Shown: piece after piece, positions 13,010 to 24,686 of the stretch | How the letters are laid out: the number at the start of each line of letters is the position of its first letter | How positions within the stretch are numbered: position 1 is the stretch's first letter | From: Cyclospora cayetanensis | Taxonomy: Eukaryota; Apicomplexa; Conoidasida; Eucoccidiorida; Eimeriidae | DNA length: 64,000 nt | NCBI RefSeq assembly: GCF_002999335.1 | Contig: NW_020312103.1 | Span: 186,001 to 250,000 of the forward strand | Reading direction: 5' to 3' | Notes under the pieces: model-generated | Database searches by the model: none | The model's input: only the letters and a program-made list of their open reading frames with translations | What the model was told of the DNA's origin: nothing | Position numbers and translations under genes: made by a program

Positions 13010-15480
13010 GGTTTTGAGCATACACGCCGTCTTCGTGGCTCTGCAACACGCTCTTTATTAAGAAACGCTGTCCAGTGGTCAGTGAGGAGACACCAGAAAT
13101 ATGCAAATGTCGAGCAGGAGTTTACGGCCGTGCTAGACAATGATGAGCTGCCAGCAGGCTGGCCTCCTCTTGGTATCCCAGCGCATCGTATTAACCTAGA
13201 CACCATTTTAGTCTTGAACAATGTTTAGGGGTAGCAAAATCATTTACAGCGTGAAGAGCACATTGAGCCGCAAGCGGTTGAGCACTTGGAAGTGGCATTA
13301 TACAAGCATTACCCAGTCCATTTAGCCATAGCCTGGTGTTGCTGCTGCCGAAACAGGACGGAAGCTGACGCATATGAGTTAGCTTTGAGCCTTCAGCAAG
13401 TTTACTGTAGTGCAGAAGCTTTCGACGCCTAATACTGCCGAATTCCTTCACAAGCTCCATGCTCCACACTGATGCTGTCAGACAAATCCTGGTTCGAACC
13501 TAATGCTAGGCCCAAACAGTGTTTCACGATCGCAAGCGCAAACTCGAGTATGCAGGTGTGCCATTTAAACCTGATAAGGCCTGTGCTTAGCTGCAGCGCC
13601 AAGTTTTCCTGGCTATTTGTGAGTGTTTTGAGAAGGGTTTGTTGGTTGTCCACATGAACAACGTATTTGGCATGATTCCAAACATACAAGAACTTAAAAC
13701 ACAACAGCGTACACTTCAGCTACTGCACGACAACTAGAGGCATGCAAAGGCACGCAACTGTCCTCTTTTCGTGGGAATACTTGTGCTTCTAGAAATACTC
13801 GTTCCGGCTGCACGAAGGGAATCAGATCCGGTCAATATTTAAGCCAGAAAACGTACTCTCATCCTGGATGTACCCACCAAAGGCATTGAGAAGTTTTGTA
13901 AACTTGCGTCTTACAGCTGAAATTCGCTTTCTGAATTTGATCAGATCGATGCTCTCACGACTGCAGTCCATGAATTACCACTCCTCTGGTACTTGCACTA
14001 TCTGATTACTAGAGTCACTGCTTCCAAAGATACATTGCAAGCAGCATAGCCCCCGCACTACCCTGCCAACAGGCTATGGGTAATCTAGAGCACTGACTGC
14101 TTGCTATTCTCATCAACTCATCAAAACTGTGCAGCGTGATCCAGTGCGCGAAAAGGGAGTCTATGCGGTATGATGGGGTGTGAAAATTGCAGGCACTATG
14201 TCATATAGGTCTCGTCTTCCTGTTCAGACTGGCATCAGTCTATAGAGTACCTGGCAAGGGGCTATTGAAGCTTTCATGCCGCTTGAGTGGTTCGCTGGCT
14301 TGAGTGCTGTCTGCACTACTACTGTACAATTAAGTACGAAAAAGGTATCATCAACGTGCTCCCCGATGGGCTCTCGCGACGATCCAGAGAATCACTGTTG
14401 TGTAGCACAGCCGGTCTCAGCTGTGCGAATTCACCGTTCCTATCAAAATTGCGAGAATCTCATGCTTCTGACACTCATGTATCACATATTGCCAAAGCTC
14501 AGAAGTCCAAAAGGGTAAAGCACCACCACATTGAGGATGGCCCGTTGTGAGGAAAACAAAACATGGATTCTGTCTCCCGTGCATTCCGATTTCGTTCCAA
14601 AAAGTTGCTTTACAGAAAGCACAGGATTATGTCTTGCAGGCAATGCACACAACGTGGGCATGACAGTGTATGCTGCGGGACGCATCCCAGGGCACCAAAA
14701 GGGCCGTGGGAGCTATTCCACCATGGTGAGTCTCACGTCCTTCTGCGAAGAAAGCGGGTTACCTCGTGAAGGTGGAGTGCTTTAAGCATGGATTTCGTTT
14801 CTGGATCGCCCTACGTCAGGGGTCAGGCTGGCACCTATGTCGTTGTACGCAGAATCCACACATAACTTTATTTACTTGATTGCCGAAGTTCTGTTACGGT
14901 TCGTGCAGCCCAATCACCTATATGTGACTAATTAAATGCCACCAGAGCTCCAGGAGTAATATTACAGATGAGGGTGTGAAATTCTTTAGTGCATTCTGGC
15001 CTGCATCTTAAAGTGGCCTGCATTAAACCACGTTGACGATATTATGGCCTTCGCGAACCGCCTTGAGGCAGTTGCAGACAGCACTGCACACCTCTGCAGT
15101 ACCAGCGACTCTATGCGTAGACGAGTCCAAGTGCTTAGCTTGAGTCTCTCCCTTGTACTGAATGGTTTTAAGTAACAGCGCTGCATTTGTCTATGCGTTG
15201 TTCTTCTGCATCCCTGCTCTACCCTGAGGAGCCCCTATTCGATCTGGGCTTCGACCCAGTGGTCCAGGTGTCAGCAACCACCCATAACTCACGATGGCTG
15301 CAGGGGAACGCTGGGTAGTGCATAAGAATGTATGCTCAACACTAAGAAGAGAAAAATGCGCAAATAGGATAAGCGATGGTCTGATCTTTATTTTGAGGCT
15401 AAAGATTTGGTCTTGGTGAATGAGCAGGCTTTACGAAGTGTACCAGAAGGTGACCAAAGACAAAGGCTGCCGATAGGTGT
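13010..15480 (+). mobile_element. decayed chromovirus pol (RT, RNase H, integrase)
   Basis: Motifs appear in the canonical order over three frames. 13013-13227: protease-RT linker (EFTAVLDNDELPAGWPP, then HRINLD). Around 13330-13450: start of the reverse transcriptase (VLLLPKQDGS). Around 13540-13730: an RT middle and the active-site box, now MNNVFGM in place of YLDD, followed by PNIQE. Around 14230-14390: end of RNase H (WLEC, TIKYEKG, LPDGLSRRS). Around 14660-14700: integrase zinc finger HDSVCC. Around 14786: SMDFVSGSP, the integrase core start. Around 14965: ITDEGVKFFSAFW. Around 15380-15445: LYFEAKDLVLVNEQ, equivalent to the F..GD.VL tail. Stops and frameshifts separate almost every block, and both RT catalytic Asp residues are lost. 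LTRs were not identified. Confidence 0.85.
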
Positions 15481-18382
15481 ATAGAACCACTTTTTATTAT
15501 GCTTTATGAATCAATGCCCTTTCTTACCCTGTCGGTTGTCCTAAAAGTTGAAGGCGCCACGAAGCCCTCAATATTTGCTTCCAAAAAAGTAATCGAACCT
15601 CCCAACATAATTTGCAAGCTGTGCGGCACATAGAGGTGATCCGTGTGGAGGCTGAGGCTGAGCAGGCAGCAATAAATGTGCTGGATTCTAGAGCTATTGA
15701 GGGATGAGAATACATTAGATGGGAGTCGATACTTCAAGGGAATAAGGAATGCCAACCCCAGTAACTGACGGAAAAGTAGTTGCGGGTTTGGTTGCCTGCG
15801 GCAGAAAGCGCGGATTTCCTTGGTGCACAATGCTGGTAGGCATGGATTGAATTATTCTCGTTTCTGGGCAAATGTCCTTTCCTCCTGCATGTTCTGCCTG
15901 GAATTTCTCACCTTGATATACGGAGACTGATAAAGCTGTATAAAGTTGCTGTTATTTTGGTTCAGGTGTTTTCTACTCTCATAGTGTTTATATACCAGCA
16001 CTCAAAGCTATTTTGTTCCAACATGCCTCCTTATGCCTTTCCTGGGGCTTTGAAAATAGACACATCTGCACATACTGGCTGTATTTGCACACATATATTG
16101 TTTAATAAGGTGCGGAGGCACTGCCGAGTAGTGTGGTGTTTTATTTCTTTTGCTCCGTTTGCTTGCTCTCTTGTCCCGTAGCAAGAAGTTCACATATCCG
16201 AATGGCCCGACGACGGCGAGCCATCGCCCCACCGCCTTCCTGTTGGCTCTGTCCCTCGTTCGTTGTTGGCTAATTTTGTGTCAAATACGTCGACTTCGTT
16301 CTCTTAGTTCATTTTTTGTACTGTTTGCATTGTTTCTGTCTGCTTGAGAAGTGTCGGTAGGGCGGAAGCCCTTCCGATTTCCTGCACTTAATTGCTGTTG
16401 GAGCATAGGTAAGAAACATGAGAGCGTCTGCTTTTTGACATGAAGCAGGGGCAGGCAAGCCATCGGACTAAGCTATACTATGGCAGCTTCTACTGCACTA
16501 GTGGTATCAAACCAATGCTTAGATAAAATGTAAATGACTAGCTTGTCTAGCAGTCCACCTTCTTTATCGCATTGTACTCTTGGCTTGACTTAACAAGACA
16601 TTATGCGGTGTACATCTGCACTCGATGCAATGCGTGACGGGTTGTGAAAGCTGGGAGTTCTTAAAAAGTGAAATATGTGTATCTTATTTTGCTTCTTGCT
16701 CCTCATATCAGGAAATGCACGGGCAAAGAATGTGCGAATTCCCTCAAAAATCATTCATTACCTTACTTGCATTTGAATTGAGTCTGAATTTATGCCTCTG
16801 TCTACGAAGATTCTAGGCGGAGAGTTATGGTCACAAAACCTAAATTTTTCGCTGCATTCACAGCCAGCGGATGAGCAGGAAACAGCTTCAGTGAACCTTG
16901 CGATGCAACCATGTGTAGTGCTTCATCTAATGTCTCCATGGGGACAAAGGTAATGCCAGACTCCATACGGTCGTATAAAAAGGTTTTTGCTTCCCAAAGT
17001 TACTGTCTTTTTTTATTCTGCCCCTATATTTCTAAGCGTGGAAAGAAAACGACAGCTACGTCTGCAGCACTGCACTCTAGGCACTTCGAGCATTCACACC
17101 TTTATGCACTTTGCATCTACGGCACGCACACACAGCATTCCCTCTCGTTGTATCGAGATATCGGTATTCTACAACAGACAAGATAATTGAACAGACACAC
17201 AAATCATAGTCAGCTCTAAGCTAATTTTTAATCAAATTTTGCTAACACGCTCGAAAGTACGGAGGTCTTGATGTGTTCTCCGCCACACTGTGTGTCGTTA
17301 TTGCGAGCTATGATGCCCAACAAAAAAGAATACATTATCACTCAAACTATGCACTCCGTTCTAAGATTTCACTTAGTAGTGTAAGGTAGTCCAAGTGCAA
17401 TAGCTTAGTGCTGATAGCATAGTACAAAACCCATTGCTTGCTCTTCGTTTGCAGACTAACCCACCCTCGTTCATGCTGAGAAGATCTTATAGCACGAATA
17501 AGAACAAACATGAAACTCTGACGAAGGCTATACTTGCATACCTAAAACATGATTTTGAATACGGCCTCTACACAGTACTTACCTCTCAGTTGCTCATAAA
17601 GCTACCAGGGCTTTTTGTCTCCGTGCCTGCTAGGGGTCAATGCACGCTCTAATATCGCTTGTCTTGTAATAAGAATGCGTGACTATAGTACAGTCTAAAG
17701 CCGCTCAAACAAAGAATTCATACTGGAGAAAATACAACCGTTTGCGCCTCTAATTTTCTGTGACGCTAAATTGGAACCGCCTAGCCCATGTGTATCAATG
17801 GATTTACCAGTAGGCCACCTACTATCGCAGTGCCATTCCTTCGTCCTAATGAACTCATTGTTTGCTGGGAGAGAAAAGAATGAAACTATCGAAAATAAAC
17901 TTTCTTTTCCATAATTATGCCTTTTGATCAGCGTTTGGCACCCAGTTTTACTCGCTCCCATCTGCAGTGCCTGCATGCTGTGCACAACCTACCACAGCGG
18001 GTCTGCAAGCACGACCTAACAACATAGAACACATGTCCAAACTTAGCCTCCCTTTAGTTATTGAGGAGTCTTCTAGCTTTTTTATTTCATGCAATACCCC
18101 AGCCGGGCCTCGCAGAGAGAGGCTGGCTGCCCTAATATGGCATCAGCGGATCAGTTTTTCCTTTGCTTGCCAGCGCACGACATGTCAACGTGCAGATGGT
18201 CCATTGGGAAACGGGGGCCTTCGCAATCCAAATTGTCCTCGTCTGAATCCTGAAGGGAGGCTGCCCTGCTTTCACTCCCTCCCGAGAGGAACGGCTAGGC
18301 AGCAACTCAATAAGGGAAAGGAACTTGCATTGGCAGTAGCTCGTATGCTATACCGAGTCCTTTACATCGAACATAAACTCCT
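15481..18382. other. intergenic stretch upstream of the SWEET gene
   Basis: No gene recognised. A forward frame at 17967-18614 is open, but it overlaps the SWEET start in another frame and has no family match. TGCATGC occurs at about 17970, roughly 410 bases before the chosen SWEET start, and could be a promoter motif. That role is speculative. Confidence 0.4.
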
Positions 18383-21300
18383 ATGGATTCCATACACCCT
18401 TATATATCTCAGAGCATCTTGGATCTTCAGCACGAACTGGTGCAGCCGGAGCAACAGCAAAGAATGCAGCAGACAGTCGCAGAGCAGAAGCCGTTGCGGC
18501 AAGGGGAGAGTGGGCAACGCAATGAGTCAACGAGGCGCCCGCGTCTACAGCCAGTTACTCTCCAATCTCTCTCTATGCCACTCCCAGGGCCCCTGCAATG
18601 CCAAGGACCGGTAGACCTAGAGCACGTGCCGTTACCTCACGAAGTCTTGCCACAGCCAGAGCGGAGCGAGGCACCCCCGCATGCAGCAAGCCATTATTCT
18701 ACGCTGCTAGGCCCTTCGGCTCCCGCGTCCTTCCCCTTGCTGCAGCAGTTGCAGGAAGAAGCCATTAACCAGAACGAAATGATTGCGCCCTTGCCCATCG
18801 CTCCCCTTCCCACCTTTGTTGGGGTACCTCTTCCTGTTGCCATAGATACACCCCAGAGCTCAGGAGGGCAGCCAGATTCGATCTCACTTACGGTGCATCA
18901 GCACGCACAGGACAGTTCCCACGAGGACTTCATGCTTCACTCGTCGGTGGATTCTCGAGACCAGCAACTGCGTGGTAAGCAATCACAGAACGCACGTTTA
19001 ATCCACACTTTTTCCCAATGGCCCATGGAGCCTCACATAAGCCCTTCGAGATTGATTATTATTGCATGATGGTCAATAACCTAATGGTTTGGTGTTGGAG
19101 GCTATGCACGAACGTGCAGACTCGCCACTACGACAAAGCTCTGAGGAGGGCACCGCAGTCGGGAACTCTCTGTCACCAGGAGGGTCCTTACCGGTGTTGT
19201 TTCACCTGTTCTCCCAGGGAAATCCCTCTACGTTGCCTCCATCTGAAACACGAGACAGGGACTGCTTTTGTTTCTCCAGCACCCCAGCCGCTGCCCGGAC
19301 TTCGATGTCTATGAGTCATGCAGAGCCAATATCCGCCTCATTAGGAGCGGCTTGTACACGCTCCTGTGTCAGTGCTATCAGCGGCTCCGCCTATGATGGG
19401 GGCCTTCATGGTACCTCCCCTGTGGCCTCTGAGCCTGCACTGGCTGATCCACATTTTGCTACAGCCAGCTCAAGGCTTCCAATGACCCCCATGGTCTTCA
19501 TGCCTGGGAGCACTGACGGCACAGCAATCCCTTCTGAGATGTCCAATACAAAGAACAAGAAAGAGTATCTTATGTGGAGTACAGGCTATGCGGGGTCCCC
19601 AGGAGGTCTATCAGGTGGCCTCTCAATCACTTCCCCCCAACTTCCGATTGAGGCCATGGGGCCCTCTAGCAGCTGGATTGCTTCAAACACCCCCGAGCCC
19701 TTGGACGTGCAGTGTGTGCAGAAAAGTGTGCACAGTGGCGCTGGAGGGGAGGGGAAACACGCAGCAGCAACTGCTGCAGTTAATGCGACACGGCGACGGT
19801 GGAAGGAGGCCATCGGTTGGTGCCGGCTATTAGGCACCCTCGCAGTGTGGTTTTGTGTCTTGTTCTCGACTGCATCTCTGCTGGAACTCAAGGCAGCGAG
19901 TGCAATGAGAGTTCTACAGATTGCTGCCCCCATTGCTGCTGTGCTGCTGTTCTTCTCTCCTGCTAATGCAGCCCACAAGGCACTGAATGAGGGAGACGTA
20001 AGCAGTCTCCCCATCGGTGTATTCACTGCTCAGGCCGTCTCGTGTATTGTGGCAATAGTTTACGGAATGCAAATAGATAGCAAGGCCATCCTGATTACCA
20101 ATGCAACAGGTAATTTTTGCTCGTATTATACGTGCCAGGGCTGGTCTGGGCTTACTGCTGCTGCCGAGCTTGCTGCACAAGCTTCCCCCAGCGGAAGGCT
20201 TGTCGCACATGTTGCACCTGGTGCTTTGGCTGCCGCTCGCTGCTTGAGTTGCCCTACTGGCGTTGTTCTCTTGCTGCTTGTATGCTCGTGTCGTGTTCCA
20301 GAAGAACTGTCACTCCCACTATATTTTTTTCTAGCGTTGATTTTTCTGTACTGTCACTCCCTGTTCTTGGCTGTTTAGGTCTCCTGGCAGAGCTATGCTG
20401 GATGGCAGTGTGGGCCTCAGCATCGCAGGAGCAAACAGAATCCCGAGGCATGGCTATCAGTTCATTTACAGATGAAGGGACCCTTGCGAGACCCTCGGTG
20501 CGGTTGGAAAGCGCTGCGGGCGCGAATCCCACTGTCACCGATTCTCCTAGGGGCGCTCTTAGCTCTCTCCAGCGGAGAGGCCTTCAAAGAATCGCTAAGA
20601 GCAAATCGGGGCTAAACTTTGCCTCGAGTCCTCGTCTTGGAGGTCCTTTGGCCTCAACAGTGGGAGCTGCTTTGAGCCCCCGTCAGAAAGGAGGAGGCTT
20701 GGGTGCAGCCACCCGGCACAAGAGGCCTGTGCAGCCGCAAAAACCGCATCCAAGTGTTGCTGCAGCACTAGTCGGGGATCGATACGTACTTTCCAAGGGA
20801 ACGGTTGCAAATACAGGCGCATCTGATTCATCCTTGCACCGCAGCGCAAGTGTGAGCAATTATCTCAATCGGCCTAGCAGCGGCGACAGCAGCAGCGAAG
20901 GGACCAAGAACAATAGTAGCACCAACCTATCAACAGAACCTGATCGCAGCAGTAACAACCGGAGGCGCAGCAGCAACAGCAGACTGAGAAAGAGACGGCG
21001 TTCGCACCAGGAGTCACGCAGTGCACTGTCTCCTGTTTTAGTGTTGTGTTGCCTTCGGTATTTGGGGATGCTACTGGCTTTTACGGCCCCAGTGTTCCTC
21101 TTCCTGCTGCTTCTCCCTGTTGCCCTTGTGGCGTGGCTGCAGGTCCCTGCATCCCTTTGTCTCTTTGCCGCGCACATTCCTAGACTGGTAATTCGTATCC
21201 TTACACATTGAATCAATTTAGGTTTTCCACTGGATAATTCTATCGGAGGGCAGCATTCACTTAAGCCAATCTATGCAGATGCATAAAGACTTTCTCATAG

Positions 21301-22017
21301 CTAGTATACGCATACGCATCTGTGCATTCAGGTTCTGTGCATCTAGCGGGAACTATTCAAAACCTGAAAATAAAATTTTCTCTGTAGCACTCAGATAGGT
21401 CTTTTTGCATATATCCTGTCTTTCGGCATGAATTTGAGTTCATCACTTTTTTATGTGCTTCATTCTTCGTTTCTCAGTGCTTCATGATACGAGCGAAGTC
21501 TCACAACTGCCTACCGCTGCCCTTGGTGTTGATGGGCATTCTCTGCAATGCCTGTTGGGCGCTCTTAGGGTATATATCTGCGCTCAATGCCGTCTGCTGT
21601 GTCGGCCTTGTGGGTAAGCCATTGCTCGTGAGTATTAGCGTACCAGCATGTGAATGGATTAGCCGTCTCTAGCGGTGCTGCTTGCTGCTACAGGTTCTGA
21701 TGCATTACTGCAGAGATATTCTGCCGGGGGTGGAAATTAAAACACTACATTAGGTCAGCATACAAATAATACGTCATCTGTTGTGGTGTGGGGCGTTTTT
21801 TGTATGTAGCTATGCTTTGCTGATTATTTGCTCGCTTACCTGTCTGTGTGATTGTTTTTCAGGCTACTTGTTCAGCGCACTACAGATGCATGTTATTTGG
21901 TGGTCGAAGGGGTCTTTAAAATTTATTGATTTTGATTGTATCGGCGGGGCTACTCGCTCACAAGGATGGAGAGAAGACCAACACTCAGAACGTTTGTCTT
22001 CACCCCCAACGCGGTAG
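18383..22017 (+). CDS. SWEET/MtN3-like sugar transporter, greatly extended
   Basis: SWEET proteins are facilitative sugar channels with two MtN3 (triple-helix) repeats. Exons: 18383-18974, 19120-20109, 20379-21187, 21478-21613 and 21863-22017. All phases match, giving about 893 residues against about 250 in typical members. Residues 1-420 are Gln/Pro/Ser-rich without a domain. An extra hydrophobic helix (LLGTLAVWFCVLF) lies near 440. Repeat 1, about 460-545, shows FFSPANA, SSLPIGVF, VAIVYGMQ and ITNATGLLAEL across the exon 2/3 junction. A Ser/Arg-rich insert of about 190 residues follows. Repeat 2, about 750-875, shows MIRAKSHNCLPLPLVLMG, ACWALLGY and VGLVGYLFSALQ. Topology suggests a membrane protein with large soluble N-terminal and central loops. 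The ATG at 18383 is the first in frame in the open region; an upstream exon cannot be excluded. Confidence 0.8.
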
Positions 22018-24686
22018 CGTTACATACCTTTTTAGTGCTTGCCGTGTATGTCCGCGGTAGCAATGCAATGCTTTTGCACCACCTTTGATTTTCGCCTTCT
22101 GTATGCTCAACAAACTGCTTTTATCACTGTTGCTGTCCCACTTATTCCCTGAGGCATGGAGAAACAAGCAAAAGAAGGCAGGCAGCTCGTACCCAATGCA
22201 CCAGTGGGCAAGTCATTTTGTGGTGGATCACTATCTCTACTTCAGATTCTTACAACTTTGCCATCCCCAGATTCTGGCAGCGAGCATCCGTTGTATATGC
22301 AACAAGAGCACACAAAGGACTCTGGACTCTAGCGGAGGTGTAAATTGATAGATGGAGAACCGCATAAGCTTTTCTGCAGGATACGTATTTTTTGTTCTCT
22401 GCATGCACAGTAACCAAGGCGCTCTGGTCTACTGATTGAGGAAACTCATACAAGCTCGATCCCAGATAACAATAAGCGAGAAAAGATCTAACTAGACACG
22501 AAGCGCCTACGGCATCTATCTTCATGGGAAATCCGGCAGGGGCGCTCTTGAATTATTCTCCTGATTTAACTGCTCTGTCAACGATCAGCTTTCGGTCTAT
22601 AGTACAGGACGACCTGGATTCTTAAGCTCGCGTTGAGCATGTACGGTGGCTTTCTATCTTTGCTCCTACTAGTGAGCTTCAAAGAGCTCTATTCTTGAGC
22701 GTTTACGGAGTCACGTGTAAGCCGTAAGCCACTAGTCTTAAGAACAAAGTATGCGTGTACTATTTAGCTATCGAGGCTCCCCTTGGACAAGTCACTAGAT
22801 TAAAGGAGAGTTAATACAACACCCGCAGTAAACGATGAATCCATAAAAGCAGCTGCAGGCTCTCCTGACGTCAAATATGGGATATCTATCATCGAATCGG
22901 GAAGCTGATAATTTGGTTTTATGATGAATCATTACCATGAAGAGTGGCCACATCGTTCATAATTAATGATGCTTCTTCTGGAACGCTAATCGTTCTCTAA
23001 CACGTTCTACCACATTACTCATGCGAACTACAGATTAAAATGAGTTGAAGTATCGGCTTTTCAGGCAGAATTCCTTGTAATTGCAGAGTATCATTAATCT
23101 GGAACGAAAGGGTGCACTATTCTGTGCGTCTGCTCTAGAAACGCTGCGCAGCTAGCTGTGCATGCTTGAATTGCGCCGCAGCCGCGCACATCCTAGGTAT
23201 CCCCCTCCCCTCATGTTAGAATCCTGAATGGCGCATGCAGAAAAAGACGAGCTTTATGCAAGGACCACTGAAGTAGCTTTCTAGTAAGTTTGTATTGGGT
23301 CTGTTGGCAAGTGTCTCCCTACAGAGAACTTAGTAAAAGCATTACAAATGTACACTTTACGTTGTTCAAATTTACGTGTTCAGTTAGGCTATCCTGATAC
23401 CAACTTATTGAGCATTATTTTCAAGCAGCTTAAGTGTGTATTGCGAGCCCGTACGCCAAGCATGTGTGACCACGTACAATTGCCCTGATTGCTCAGATGT
23501 TGCTACTCTGTTCAACCCTTCTGATATTCTTGCACCTGCACGCGGGAAATTGAAATCAAAAGGCGATGGTGAGGGCTATACATGTGTATTAGCGTGCATT
23601 CGAGCATGTTTAAAAGTTTTGACTGCCGTTTTACGTGCTGGTGTCCATTCGGGCATCCCAGGAGACAAGTCAATTGCAAAGCTGCTGCTTTACAAGTACT
23701 GAATCCTTTGAGATAAAGCGACAAAGGTTTAAAGTTGAGGAAACTAGATTTGGCAAAATTCTTCTCCTGGTCTCATAGTGCTCACCAGTGGCAGACTTCG
23801 GTCTGGATCGGAACGCTGGTGAGTTCTGCCAAAGTAGCAGCCGCAACCAAAAGTCGAACATTTGCATTTAGTAGTTAATGGGCTGTATGCATAAAATCTT
23901 ATTTTACGTGGGAGCATCTGCTCGCATCTGCTTGACCACACTTATTTGTGGGTGGCCGTTGATGACGTGTTTTACGTGGTATGTCGTCGAAAGTTGCACT
24001 CAGAAAAAGGGATGGAAGCTATCCCTCACCATCCCAGTGGAACCAAATGTAATAAATAATCGAATTGGAAGAGGAAAGATATAAGAATATTTTGGCGGGT
24101 CACATTGTGCAGACCAGTGCGCCTATTCGCAGCGGGATAAATGGCAGTTGCCAACACTACAGCACCGTTGGTCAGCGCACTCACTTAGGGGCTCTGTTTG
24201 TGGCCTTCTTTTCATTGCCTTCTCTCTATCTTCTTTCACCTATTTTATTCATTAAAAGACAAGCGAAATTAGGAACGGTTTCTCCCAAGTGTGAACGAAA
24301 TCCCTCAGGTTCTGAAGTGCCTTGGGGCGGGTCACCTGCGGCACAAGCCGTCGCAGAAATCACAATCTTCCCTACATGACTAGCAGTCCGTTTCTAGCTC
24401 GCATCCAATGTACTTGCAAGGTATTCAATGATTCATATCGTTTGAATACCCGTTTGTACAGGTTTGCACGTCGGGAGCCGCAAACTGTGCCGCCTCCAAG
24501 TACAGACATCCGTACGAAATAGGTATCTGCAAAGAAAGGTACTGTCTTTTACCTTCTCTCTTTTGCGCATAGTCACTCCTCCATATATTCAATGCAGCCA
24601 AATCTTTAACTCACTGCTAAAACAACGGGTGAAACTTGCGTTTTAAGGCCTCAACCACTCCATCCGGCAGTGGCGGCCAGCTCACA
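22018..24686. other. intergenic stretch
   Basis: This is the SWEET 3' flank and the upstream region of the Patched-like gene. Only short, unrelated frames are seen. The right-hand 600 bases probably hold the Patched promoter and 5' untranslated region. The frame of the first exon is open upstream to 24636 without an earlier ATG. Confidence 0.4.

Noticed and set aside
13485..13505. tRNA B-box-like GGTTCGAACC
   Set aside because: No matching A box or cloverleaf around it, and it lies inside the RT-coding part of the retroelement relic.
17967..18614. Forward 215-codon ORF upstream of and overlapping the SWEET start
   Set aside because: No domain, and it overlaps the better-supported SWEET exon 1 in another frame. 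It could contain a leader exon, but nothing shows it.
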